Shown: one piece after another, positions 50,923-58,598 of the stretch
Layout: every line of letters begins with the position of its first letter
How positions within the stretch are numbered: the first letter of the stretch is position 1
DNA from: JADJSS01 sp964490845
GTDB taxonomy: Bacteria; Bacteroidota; Bacteroidia; Chitinophagales; JADIYW01
Assembly (NCBI GenBank): GCA_964490845.1
Contig: CAZBED010000002.1
Location: forward strand, 372,001 to 436,000
Length of the DNA: 64,000 nt
Direction: 5' to 3'
Position numbers and translations under genes: made by a program
Notes under the pieces: model-generated
Told to the model about the DNA's origin: nothing
What the model saw: the letters and a program-made list of their open reading frames with translations, nothing else
Databases searched by the model: none

Positions 50923-50933
50923 TGCAAATATCG
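50923..50933 (-). promoter_or_regulatory. -7 box of sucA
   Basis: On the minus strand the word CGATATTTGCA appears 23 bp before the sucA ATG. The same word lies before infA and at 34466. Confidence 0.45.
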
Positions 50934-50976
50934 TGGTTTTAAGAGGAAAATGCCATTAAAAAGCGTTATTTTCTTA

Positions 50977-50997
50977 TTGTATAATTCGTAATTCGGA
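50977..50997. repeat. Short heptamer array between sucA and rpsT
   Basis: Three contiguous units, TTGTATA, ATTCGTA and ATTCGGA, lie in the divergent promoter region of sucA and rpsT. Three units only, so the family assignment is tentative, but ATTCGTA resembles the AAATCGT array at 4149. Confidence 0.5.
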
Positions 50998-51050
50998 TAA
51001 AAAGTTTACAATTAACCTAAAATTCACTTTTTTTATTATAAACCTTTGAG

Positions 51051-51058
51051 TATCTTTG
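51051..51058 (+). promoter_or_regulatory. -7 box of rpsT
   Basis: TATCTTTG fits TAnnTTTG exactly and lies 18 bp before the chosen rpsT ATG at 51077. Confidence 0.65.
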
Positions 51059-51076
51059 CACACTCAAATAAAAAAA

Positions 51077-51334
51077 ATGGCACATCATAAATCGGCTAAG
51101 AAAAGAATCAGACAAACCACTAAACGCAGACTGGAAAACCGTTACTACGGTAAAACGACCAGAAATGCTTTACGTAAGTTTTTAGGATTATCGGATAAAG
51201 GTGAAGCTGAAAAAACAATGTCATCTGTAGTGGCAATGGTAGATAAACTGGCTAAAAGAAATCAAATCCACAAAAACAAGGCAGGTCACCTGAAATCAGA
51301 AGTGATGAAACACTTGAACGCGTTGAAAAAATAA
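51077..51334 (+). CDS. rpsT: 30S ribosomal protein S20
   Basis: 85 residues from MAHHKSAKKRIRQTTKRRLENR. A frame from 51056 adds seven residues that begin inside the promoter region, so 51077 is preferred. The helical bundle sequence ...HKNKAGHLKSEVMKHLNALKK at the end is typical. S20 binds 16S rRNA early in assembly. A terminator follows 29 bp downstream. Confidence 0.95.
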   Translation: MAHHKSAKKRIRQTTKRRLENRYYGKTTRNALRKFLGLSDKGEAEKTMSSVVAMVDKLAKRNQIHKNKAGHLKSEVMKHLNALKK

Positions 51335-51363
51335 TTTCCTCCATTTTATGGAAAATGAATGAC

Positions 51364-51397
51364 TGGTGTATCTCAATGGTACACCAATTTTTATTTT
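51364..51397 (+). terminator. Terminator after rpsT
   Basis: TGGTGTA (51364-51370) pairs with TACACCA (51380-51386) with a 9-nt loop, followed by a T-rich run. It ends at the base before the radC ATG. Confidence 0.7.
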
Positions 51398-52096
51398 ATG
51401 TATTCAGAATTCACGAAACTTACCATCAAACACTGGGCAGAGGAAGACCGTCCGCGTGAAAAATTTCTGATGAAGGGAAGACATAGTTTATCCGATGCCG
51501 AATTGCTGGCCATTATTATTGGTTCCGGTAACACAGAACTGTCTGCCGTGGAGCTTTCCCGTCAGATTCTGGCAACTGTCAATAATGATTTGTTTGAATT
51601 AGGCAGAAAACCGATTGACTATTTGATGCAATTTAAAGGCATTGGCGAAGCAAAAGCAATATCTATTGCGACAGCGCTGGAGCTTGGGAGAAGGAGAGCC
51701 GAGGCGGAAGTAAAACCTAAAGACAAAATTGTATCACATAGAACGGCCTTCGAAATGTTGTCACCCTTTATGTCAGACTTGCTGCACGAAGAATTCTGGA
51801 TAATTTGCCTGAACCGGAATAACCGCTATATCTCCAAACATAAAATCAGCAGCGGCGGCATATCCGGCACTGTGGCCGATATGAAAATGATTTTTAATGT
51901 GGCCGTCAAAGAACTGGCCAGCGCCATTATTCTCTGTCATAATCATCCTTCTGGCAACCTTCAGCCGAGTGAACCGGATAAGCAGTTAACACGCAAAGCG
52001 GTGGAGGTTGGTAAACTGTTGGACGTGACGGTGTTAGATCATATCATCATCGCACACAAAGATTATTATAGTTTTGCAGACAATTTATTACTATAA
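51398..52096 (+). CDS. radC: RadC-family JAB-domain protein
   Basis: 232 residues from the ATG at 51398; the longer frame from 51359 runs through the rpsT terminator and is rejected. The N-terminal helix-hairpin-helix part has FKGIGEAKAISIATALELGRR. The JAB/MPN metal motif is the HNHPSGNLQPSEPD segment (about residues 184-197), preceded by Glu in the first strand. The biochemical role of RadC proteins is unresolved; a DNA repair link was proposed and later questioned. Confidence 0.93.
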   Translation: MYSEFTKLTIKHWAEEDRPREKFLMKGRHSLSDAELLAIIIGSGNTELSAVELSRQILATVNNDLFELGRKPIDYLMQFKGIGEAKAISIATALELGRRRAEAEVKPKDKIVSHRTAFEMLSPFMSDLLHEEFWIICLNRNNRYISKHKISSGGISGTVADMKMIFNVAVKELASAIILCHNHPSGNLQPSEPDKQLTRKAVEVGKLLDVTVLDHIIIAHKDYYSFADNLLL

Positions 52097-52201
52097 ACAG
52101 GTTCATAGTTCGGTTAAAATGATGACTATTGTCATAAATTTTCATGATGAATATCCTGTTTTTAATGATTGAGGAGGTTTAGCTTTGATAAAAAATTAAA
52201 C

Positions 52202-52873
52202 ATGAAAATAATAAGGAATAATTTGATGATGTTGCTGCTAGTACTTACAGCAATCTCCTGTACCAAGGAAGGCGGCAAACTCGGCGGAAGTACCGATTTG
52301 GATTTGACAAAAGTAGACGGCAGTGATTTCGTCGTTTATGCTGCCAGTTCCGGCGTCGATTTTCCAATCATCCATGCCAATGTTCTATCCAATAACTCAG
52401 GAGATGTGACATTCAGAATCACGCTTGACTTTACAGGGCATCCCGATTCAGCCATTTTGGTTCCATTAATTCCTGCGTATCTTAAAGATGCGCAAAACAG
52501 GGTGTTTCATGATGTTAAATTGCGCTTCACTTCACAAGGCATACAGGATTATGAAGAAAATTCAGGTGACAATCCATTTACTATTGTAAAGTATGATGCT
52601 AACGTTGGGGATAAATATATTTTTACCACAAGTAACGGCAAGACACTGACAAGAACGGTTACAGAAAGAACAGATTCTGATGATTGGCCATTTACGATGT
52701 TTTATATAAAAACCATCAAGGTGGAGCAAACCGAATTCAGTGATATTTGGGACTCAGTGATTGAAAAGCTGGTTTTCAGAGCAAATCATAAATTTGGATT
52801 AGTTTATATAGAAGCAACCTTAAAAAATGGTAAGGTAATTAAAGTCGATATCGTACCATGGCACATGGTATAA
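52202..52873 (+). CDS. Secreted lipoprotein of unknown function
   Basis: 223 residues from the ATG at 52202; the longer frame from 52169 adds basic residues before the signal peptide. The signal peptide ends in AISCTKE. The mature chain is rich in beta strands, with no motif I recognise. It is followed by a strong terminator. Confidence 0.7.
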   Translation: MKIIRNNLMMLLLVLTAISCTKEGGKLGGSTDLDLTKVDGSDFVVYAASSGVDFPIIHANVLSNNSGDVTFRITLDFTGHPDSAILVPLIPAYLKDAQNRVFHDVKLRFTSQGIQDYEENSGDNPFTIVKYDANVGDKYIFTTSNGKTLTRTVTERTDSDDWPFTMFYIKTIKVEQTEFSDIWDSVIEKLVFRANHKFGLVYIEATLKNGKVIKVDIVPWHMV

Positions 52874-52905
52874 TTTCATTCTATTAACTAATCGGATTCA
52901 TACAT

Positions 52906-52941
52906 AATCAGAAGGGTTGTACAGCCCTTCTGATTATATAA
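52906..52941 (+). terminator. Terminator after the lipoprotein gene
   Basis: AATCAGAAGGG (52906-52916) pairs with CCCTTCTGATT (52925-52935) as a perfect 11-bp stem with an 8-nt loop. It stands 33 bp after the stop at 52873 and just before the TolC remnant. Confidence 0.8.
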
Positions 52942-52948
52942 ATTACGG

Positions 52949-53128
52949 CTATCTCCAACCACCGCCTAAGCCTTTATAGATATTCACTACGGCGTTCAAC
53001 TGCTGTTTTTTGGTTTCAATCAGATCCAATTTGGTTTCCAATGCGTCACGCTGAGTCATTAAGACTTCGAAATAATCTGCACGTGCGGAGGTAAACAGGT
53101 CATTGGCTACAAGTAGTGTCTCAGGTTG
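52949..53128 (-). pseudogene. 3' remnant of a TolC-family outer-membrane efflux gene
   Basis: On the minus strand a frame reads QPETLLVANDLFTSARADYF, then EVLMTQRDALETKLDLIETK and KQQLNAVVNIYKGLGGGWR before a stop at 52949. This is the C-terminal end of a NodT/TolC efflux protein. About 55-60 residues remain; upstream of about 53128 no further homology is readable. The 5' nine-tenths of the gene are gone, so it is a remnant. Confidence 0.8.
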
Positions 53129-53245
53129 AATAATTACTATGTAATGTCATTTTTTAGGCGGTAAAATTTACATTGAGATACTACGAAATAACCATATAAA
53201 ACGACTTTAATTAACTCAATCGCAATATCTTATATACATTAGCAC

Positions 53246-53277
53246 GTTGTAACATTCATCGAATCAGCGTATCTTCG
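53246..53277 (+). promoter_or_regulatory. Promoter of the DEAD-box helicase gene
   Basis: TTGT (53246-53249) and TATCTTCG (53270-53277) are separated by 20 bp, which fits the Bacteroidota -33/-7 layout with single-base deviations. It lies 27 bp before the ATG at 53304. Confidence 0.5.
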
Positions 53278-53303
53278 CAGTTCATTATTAATAACTATTT
53301 TTT

Positions 53304-55004
53304 ATGGAAGGATTCAGAGCCTTAGGATTAAGCGAAGATATTTTAGAAGCATTGGAAAAAAAAGGGTACGAAGTACCTACACCTATTCAGGAGCAAACAA
53401 TACCACTTTTACTAAACGGAAACTTAGATATTGTAGGACAGGCACAAACAGGTACCGGTAAAACGGCTGCATTCGGATTGCCGATATTAGAACGATTTGA
53501 CCCCACTCAAAGAAGTGTACAGGCTTTGGTACTGGCACCAACCCGAGAATTAGCCATTCAGACGGCGGAAGAAATAAAAAGCTTTAAGGGTTCAAAGAGA
53601 ATCTGGATAACTACCGTCTATGGAGGTGCGCCTATCAGCTCACAGATGCGCGAACTGGAAAAAGGAACGCATGTGGTGGTTGGAACGCCCGGCCGTGTGA
53701 TTGATTTGATTGAACGAAAAAAATTAATACTCGATGAAGTCAAATACGTGGTTTTGGATGAAGCAGATGAGATGCTCAATATGGGATTCATTGACGACAT
53801 CGAGTTGATTTTAAAATCTTGCGCAACAGAAAGACGGATGTTGCTGTTTTCCGCTACCATGCCTGACAGGATTTTATCATTGGCGAAACGTTACATGGGA
53901 AAGTTCAATATGGTACAGATAGCCAAACAGGAAATCACCAATATCAATATTGACCAGTCTTATTTTGAAGTACCGGACAGAGATAAGTTTGATGCCCTGT
54001 GCCGTGTGCTGGATATCGAAGAAGATTTTTACGGCATTATTTTCTGCAATACAAAAGCGGAAGTAGTAGAAATTTCTAACCACCTGAATGATAAGGGCTA
54101 TACAACAGACGCCTTGCACGGTGACATTCAGCAAAACCTTAGAGAAAAAGTCGTCAAACAATTTAAGACCAATAAGTTTGGTGTGTTGGTGGCAACAGAC
54201 GTGGCAGCGAGAGGGATTGATATTTCCGACCTGACACATGTTATCAACTACGGATTGCCTCAGGATCCTGAAAGTTACGTTCACCGAATCGGACGCACGG
54301 GCCGTGCCGGTAAATTAGGTAAAGCCATCGCCATCATTTCTCCTTCCGAAAAAAGAAAACTGATGTTTGTGGAAAGGATTGCCAAATCCAAAATGAAAAA
54401 AGGAAAATTGCCGGATGCGAATGATATGGTGAAAATAAAAACGCGTCGTCTGACCGAGCATATTGAAACTATTGTTGGTACAGAACATTACAGTGAGTAC
54501 ATAGACCTGGCATCACAGATTTTGGGAGAAACAGAACCGCAGGTTATTGTGGCGGCATTAATTAAACACTTTGCGAAAGATGAATTGAATCCGAAAGCCT
54601 ATAAACAGATTAAAGAATCGGTTAAAGAAGAATTTGGAGGAAGGGGTGACCGCTTCGGCAGCCGGGACAGAAGGGATGACAGAGGCGGCCGACGGGACGA
54701 CAGAAGAAGTGACAGTCGCCGTGACAGCAGGGAAGGAGCGCCACGCAGAAGGAATTCATCATCAACACGCTTGTTTTTTGCAAAAGGCAGAGTGGATGGA
54801 ATGACGCCACGATTGTTGCTGGAAGAACTAAATAAAAATGCCGGTATCGAATCCAGAAGAATTGATGATATCAGGATACTGGATAATTTTTCTTTCTTCG
54901 CGACCAGCAGTGATGATGCGGAACAGATTTTAGCTGTATACAAACGCAATAAGGGAGCGGGGAAACCGATGGTTGACCGTGCCCGAGAACGAGAAGACAG
55001 ATAG
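53304..55004 (+). CDS. deaD: DEAD-box RNA helicase with RDD/RGG tail
   Basis: 566 residues. Helicase motifs are in order: Q motif TPIQEQTI, AQTGTGKT, PTRELAIQ, GTPGRVID, VLDEADEM, SAT, then LVATDVAARGIDISD and YVHRIGRTGRAG. After the core a low-complexity tail (about residues 444-485) of repeated RDD, GG and RDS groups precedes a DbpA/CsdA-type C-terminal RNA-binding domain. It probably helps ribosome assembly or RNA decay in the cold; its tail resembles that of S3 at 3328. Confidence 0.95.
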   Translation: MEGFRALGLSEDILEALEKKGYEVPTPIQEQTIPLLLNGNLDIVGQAQTGTGKTAAFGLPILERFDPTQRSVQALVLAPTRELAIQTAEEIKSFKGSKRIWITTVYGGAPISSQMRELEKGTHVVVGTPGRVIDLIERKKLILDEVKYVVLDEADEMLNMGFIDDIELILKSCATERRMLLFSATMPDRILSLAKRYMGKFNMVQIAKQEITNINIDQSYFEVPDRDKFDALCRVLDIEEDFYGIIFCNTKAEVVEISNHLNDKGYTTDALHGDIQQNLREKVVKQFKTNKFGVLVATDVAARGIDISDLTHVINYGLPQDPESYVHRIGRTGRAGKLGKAIAIISPSEKRKLMFVERIAKSKMKKGKLPDANDMVKIKTRRLTEHIETIVGTEHYSEYIDLASQILGETEPQVIVAALIKHFAKDELNPKAYKQIKESVKEEFGGRGDRFGSRDRRDDRGGRRDDRRSDSRRDSREGAPRRRNSSSTRLFFAKGRVDGMTPRLLLEELNKNAGIESRRIDDIRILDNFSFFATSSDDAEQILAVYKRNKGAGKPMVDRAREREDR

Positions 55005-55006
55005 TA

Positions 55007-56233
55007 TTATTTTCTGCCCTTTTTCTTTTCTTTTTCGTGATACATACTGATGCCAAAAGAGAGCATATGGCAATGTAATTTGTTGGAGCGATAATAATAG
55101 CTATACCTCAGCAGCAGATTGTCAAACGAAAATTTATGCTGCCTTTTTCCCATTGGAAAGAATTTTAATTCCACACCCGCCTTATATGTGTTCATCGTAG
55201 ATAAATCATAATCCGAAGTGTAATAGACTTCACTTGTCAGATGTTCTTTATAAGGTTTGAAATATTTTGAACCAGACTGATGATAGATTCTTACGAACGG
55301 GCTTAACGTAATTTGAGGCGCTATCTTTATGGCACCCTGCACCTCAATAGCATTCGCGATAATTCCGAAATTGTCTGCGTAAAATGAATACTGGCTTTTC
55401 AGAATGAACCGGGTTCCTATGAATGCATTCAGTTTTATGGAAAGCGGAAATTTAAATCGTTGTTCCGGTAGATTCTCTACCCGCAAACTGCTGTCTGAAA
55501 AATAAACTCTGTGAAACGGAGTAGCCAGCAATCCTTTTTGGTAGGCAAACTCGGGATAAATACCCAGTATCATTTTCCTGGACAGTACTTGTGTAAAGCC
55601 GAATTTGAAAGTATAGGAATTTCTTCGGTACACATCGTACCATTCTTTATAACGCAATTCCTCCGGATACACCAGCCTTTCCGGTCGCATGTAATCAGGA
55701 TTTAGCCTGCCCCAGCGTAAATCATCAAAAGACAGGAATACACCAAATTGGTAAGAACGCATTTCGGACGGTTCGGTATATTGCAGGGAGAAAGAAACGG
55801 GAGTTGACAGATAATCCGATTCTAAACCTACACCTGCTGCTCCGCCCATCACAAGATTTAAATTTTTTAATCGCCGCTGAAACCCGGCATCCAGGTGAAA
55901 GTGGTTATCTCTGATAGACGCTGATGAGCGGATATGATCAATCTTATCGGTAGAAGCCGAACTGATGACATCAATCCCCGCGTCAAAAGAAAGTTTATTG
56001 AGTTCCTTAAATTGATGCTGAATCGTTAAGCCCGTTGCATAAACGGATAATTTTTCTGTGCCGGTTCCGCCTGTTACCGCGGAATTATTTCCATCCTGGT
56101 TATAATAAGAAAAAGTAAGTTCTATATCTGTTTTGGATAATTTTCTTTTTTCAAATGAAGTGCTGTCAGGAAGTTGTGCCTTCAGCGGATAGTAGAAAGC
56201 CATTAAGCCGAATATGAAAAATGTCTTCTTCAT
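55007..56233 (-). CDS. DUF3570 outer-membrane-like protein
   Basis: 408 residues from MKKTFFIFGLMAFYYPLKAQ, a signal peptide cleaved after AQ; a longer start at 56254 lies inside the upstream gene. Amphipathic beta strands throughout and the segment YYNQDGNNSAVTGGTGTEKLSVYATG near residue 40 fit DUF3570, a probable outer-membrane barrel. It is the last gene of a four-gene unit with thioredoxin, ApbE and DUF4266 genes. Confidence 0.85.
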   Translation of the reverse strand: MKKTFFIFGLMAFYYPLKAQLPDSTSFEKRKLSKTDIELTFSYYNQDGNNSAVTGGTGTEKLSVYATGLTIQHQFKELNKLSFDAGIDVISSASTDKIDHIRSSASIRDNHFHLDAGFQRRLKNLNLVMGGAAGVGLESDYLSTPVSFSLQYTEPSEMRSYQFGVFLSFDDLRWGRLNPDYMRPERLVYPEELRYKEWYDVYRRNSYTFKFGFTQVLSRKMILGIYPEFAYQKGLLATPFHRVYFSDSSLRVENLPEQRFKFPLSIKLNAFIGTRFILKSQYSFYADNFGIIANAIEVQGAIKIAPQITLSPFVRIYHQSGSKYFKPYKEHLTSEVYYTSDYDLSTMNTYKAGVELKFFPMGKRQHKFSFDNLLLRYSYYYRSNKLHCHMLSFGISMYHEKEKKKGRK

Positions 56234-56238
56234 GTTTT

Positions 56239-56457
56239 TCAGTTGCAGCCGCATCCGCCGCTGGTATAAATGCCGCCTGCAGGCGATGCTCCCTCGCGTA
56301 TACCTTCGGCGTTTTCTTCAAATTTTCCGGAAAGGCTATTACTTATTTGCATTTCCCGGTCATTCAGATACACTCTCTGATATGGTTTAACTGGATGGCA
56401 GTTGCAGGTAAGTACAATAGCGGATAATGTGAAAACGGATACTTTAAAGAGTGCCAT
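56239..56457 (-). CDS. DUF4266 small lipoprotein
   Basis: 72 residues. The N-terminus is a probable signal peptide with CNC as the likely lipidation site. The mature part has RVYLNDREMQISNSLSGKFEENAEGIREGASPAGG and the diagnostic C-terminus GGCGCN. The central EGAS resembles the S/T-G-A-S/T motif that ApbE enzymes modify, but Glu replaces the first Ser/Thr. It overlaps apbE by 14 bp. Confidence 0.85.
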   Translation of the reverse strand: MALFKVSVFTLSAIVLTCNCHPVKPYQRVYLNDREMQISNSLSGKFEENAEGIREGASPAGGIYTSGGCGCN

Positions 56458-57373
56458 GCTCTACATTTATATGTTTGGATAAAAATACACTATTTTCTGA
56501 ATTAATAATGATAGCATGCGTATCCGGCAGTTGATTGATAAAATGAATTCCCGCACCTGCGCCCATTACATATACGGCTGTTGCCAGGGCATCGCACAAT
56601 TCCGAGCTGGAATGGATGATGCTGACACTTTTAATGCCCGTTAGCGGTAACCCCGTTTTTGGATGAATGGTATGTGAATAGCGGATGCCGTTTTTCATGA
56701 AGTATTGTTCGTAGTCGCCCGACGTGGCTGTTGCACCATGTTGCATAGGAATAGAAAAAACAAGCTGATTCCTGTCGTCCGGATGGGAGATGCCGATTTT
56801 CCACAACGCTCCATTTGCACGGTTTCCAAAAACCGTCAAATCTCCGCTGGCATTAATGACACCGCCTTCCGCCTGCTTCTCTATCCATAATCTTCTGACA
56901 CAGTCCGCTGCATATCCTTTTCCTATTGCCGCAAAACTGATATGCATTCCCTTCTTAGATAAATAAACATGACGGTTATCCTGCAACTTCAGATATTCAT
57001 ACCCCACAACATGCAGTGTATCCTTGATTTTCTTTTTTGCAGGAAATGAAAAATCCTGCTGCTTGAAATTGTATAATTTTTTTAGCGGGCCGACTGTCAT
57101 ATCAAAAGCCCCCTGTGTCAGATGTGATATTTGCTGAGCGCGTTTTATTAATTGATAGACTTCTTCCGGAACTTCTACCGGAGCGATACCCGCATACTCA
57201 TTTATATTTGCAGTTACAGAGGTTGTTGAAAATTCAGTCAGCAGGGATTCTATGCGTTTTATCTCCTGCAATCCTTCATTTAATAGTGCCATTGCTGCCG
57301 GTCTGTCTTCTGCAGTAATGATAAGCTCAAAAAGCGAGCCCATTAATTTTGTACTAATTTTCTGTTCAATCAT
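56444..57373 (-). CDS. apbE: FAD:protein FMN transferase (ApbE) without signal peptide
   Basis: 309 residues. The family motif MGSLFELIITAED is close to the N-terminus, and the central INASGDLTVFGNR and SGDYEQYF are conserved. ApbE transfers FMN from FAD onto Ser/Thr of target proteins outside the cell. Here there is no signal peptide, and the usual metal-site sequence near HTIDPRTG reads HTIHPKTG, with His replacing Asp. It overlaps its neighbours by 4 bp (thioredoxin gene) and 14 bp (DUF4266 gene). Confidence 0.9.
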   Translation of the reverse strand: MIEQKISTKLMGSLFELIITAEDRPAAMALLNEGLQEIKRIESLLTEFSTTSVTANINEYAGIAPVEVPEEVYQLIKRAQQISHLTQGAFDMTVGPLKKLYNFKQQDFSFPAKKKIKDTLHVVGYEYLKLQDNRHVYLSKKGMHISFAAIGKGYAADCVRRLWIEKQAEGGVINASGDLTVFGNRANGALWKIGISHPDDRNQLVFSIPMQHGATATSGDYEQYFMKNGIRYSHTIHPKTGLPLTGIKSVSIIHSSSELCDALATAVYVMGAGAGIHFINQLPDTHAIIINSENSVFLSKHINVEHGTL

Positions 57374-57819
57374 TGCTGCGAAATTGAAGCCAGTGCAGCC
57401 TTTAGCTTATCTGTAAACGGAGCAGCCGTCTCATGCTGAAATGAAATGATCGCCGTTTTTTTATTGGGGCTGACTAAAACGAACATGGGAAAAATACCTT
57501 TCGGATTGTATCGTTCCGCTAAAAATTCATTTTGCTGTATCAGCTTTTCAGAAAGTTTTTGCTTTTGCGGAAAATCGGCATTTAACAGTAATACATTTTC
57601 ACGGATAAACTGCTGGAAGGAAGAGTCTTTCATAATACCTTTCTCAAATTGTATACAATTCTTACACCAGTCTGAACCTGAAAAAATAATTAAGACCGCT
57701 TTATTTTCTTCTGCAGATTTTTTGAAAATACTGTCTTTGTCAATAAAAGATTGGGCAGGTGAAATCCCAAAAATGAAAATCTGGAACAGAAGAATGAGAT
57801 GTCGTTTTTTATGCTGCAT
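57370..57819 (-). CDS. Secreted thioredoxin-fold protein
   Basis: 149 residues. A signal peptide (LLFQIFIFGISPAQS) precedes a thioredoxin-like domain with the active-site pair in SGSDWCKNCIQFEKGI and the cis-Pro in GIFPMFVLV. It is probably a periplasmic disulfide reductant. It is the first gene of the four-gene operon with apbE, DUF4266 and DUF3570. Confidence 0.88.
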   Translation of the reverse strand: MQHKKRHLILLFQIFIFGISPAQSFIDKDSIFKKSAEENKAVLIIFSGSDWCKNCIQFEKGIMKDSSFQQFIRENVLLLNADFPQKQKLSEKLIQQNEFLAERYNPKGIFPMFVLVSPNKKTAIISFQHETAAPFTDKLKAALASISQQ

Positions 57820-58032
57820 TTAATCAAACAGGTATAAAGGAGAGTCAAATTTATTGAATAGATAGTTTAAACAATACGCTGTCTGCCTTTTTTAGGTAAT
57901 TTATTTCCACATGGTGTATAACCTATTGTGCATTCCAGCCCCTTATTCTAATTAGCTTTTTCAGAACATTTCCACACTCAATCCACATCAAAACGAGAGA
58001 TATGCACATTTTTTGACTTATTAACATGATTA

Positions 58033-58070
58033 TCAATGGTAAAAAGTGGTGTAAAGTGGGAATTTGTGTG
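58033..58070 (+). promoter_or_regulatory. MraZ-binding repeats in the dcw promoter
   Basis: Tandem 10-bp repeats carry the word AAAGTGG at 58043-58049 and 58053-58059, with weaker copies at AATGG (58035) and TGTG (58065). AAAGTGG or TGGG direct repeats spaced by one helical turn are known MraZ operators. The block sits 10-35 bp upstream of the -7 box TATTTTTG. Confidence 0.8.
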
Positions 58071-58080
58071 ACTTTTATTT

Positions 58081-58088
58081 TATTTTTG
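58081..58088 (+). promoter_or_regulatory. -7 box of the dcw cluster
   Basis: TATTTTTG fits TAnnTTTG exactly and lies 24 bp before the mraZ ATG at 58113, just after the MraZ-type repeats. Confidence 0.6.
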
Positions 58089-58112
58089 TTCATCAAAGTT
58101 TCAAAACAGGAA

Positions 58113-58568
58113 ATGATAGGGTTAACCGGACATTATGAAGTAAAAGTGGATAGCAAAGGCAGGTTGCGTTTGCCGACCAATCTTTTGCAGCAAATTCCGG
58201 AAGACACCCGTACACATTTCGTATTGAACAAAGGGATGGGAAAATGTTTGCGCTTGTTTCCTAAAACACAATGGGACAGCATAACGCAGGAGATGAGTAA
58301 GTTCAGTTATTTCAGAACGGTAGAACGGGATTTTCTGCGTTCTTTTTATCAACTGGCTACGCAGGTAGAGATTGACAACAATGACAGAATATTAATATCC
58401 AAACGTCTTTCAGACAATGTAGGCATCACGGATGAAGTAATTATCACCGCTTTTCACGATGTCATTGAGATTTGGGACAGCAAGACGTATCATGATACAA
58501 TCAAAGAGCCGGAGAATTTTGCGGACATGGCGGATGAGGTATGGGCGAAATTAAATGCCGGTAAATAG
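58113..58568 (+). CDS. mraZ: Transcriptional regulator MraZ
   Basis: 151 residues from MIGLTGHYEVKVDSKGRLRLPTNLLQQ; the longer frame from 58026 reads through the MraZ boxes and promoter and is rejected. MraZ is a SpoVT/AbrB-type protein with two beta-hairpin DNA-binding units (VDSKGRLRLP and IDNNDRILISKRL). It binds direct repeats upstream of its own operon and controls dcw expression; two such boxes lie 60-70 bp upstream. Confidence 0.95.
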   Translation: MIGLTGHYEVKVDSKGRLRLPTNLLQQIPEDTRTHFVLNKGMGKCLRLFPKTQWDSITQEMSKFSYFRTVERDFLRSFYQLATQVEIDNNDRILISKRLSDNVGITDEVIITAFHDVIEIWDSKTYHDTIKEPENFADMADEVWAKLNAGK

Positions 58569-58598
58569 TTCTTGAACAGATTCAGATAAAAAAAGTGC

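Larger units (their letters stand above)
57824..58112. other. Divergent control region between the thioredoxin operon and mraZ
   Basis: The region contains the mraZ promoter with MraZ-type boxes near its right end. Three 9-mers at 57903, 57968 and 57979 (ending TCCACA or TTCCACA) resemble DnaA boxes at 7 of 9 positions. No gene is supported. Confidence 0.6.

Noticed and set aside
51359..51397. Longer RadC start at 51359.
   Set aside because: This segment is the terminator hairpin and T-rich tail of rpsT.
57903..57987. DnaA-like boxes as a replication origin.
   Set aside because: There are only three weak matches, no dnaA or dnaN gene nearby, and the dcw cluster is not an origin-linked locus by itself.
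58026..58112. Longer MraZ starting at 58026 with a hydrophobic N-terminus.
   Set aside because: The extra 29 residues are encoded by the MraZ-type repeats and the promoter; MraZ proteins start with the MIGLTGHYE-like segment at 58113.
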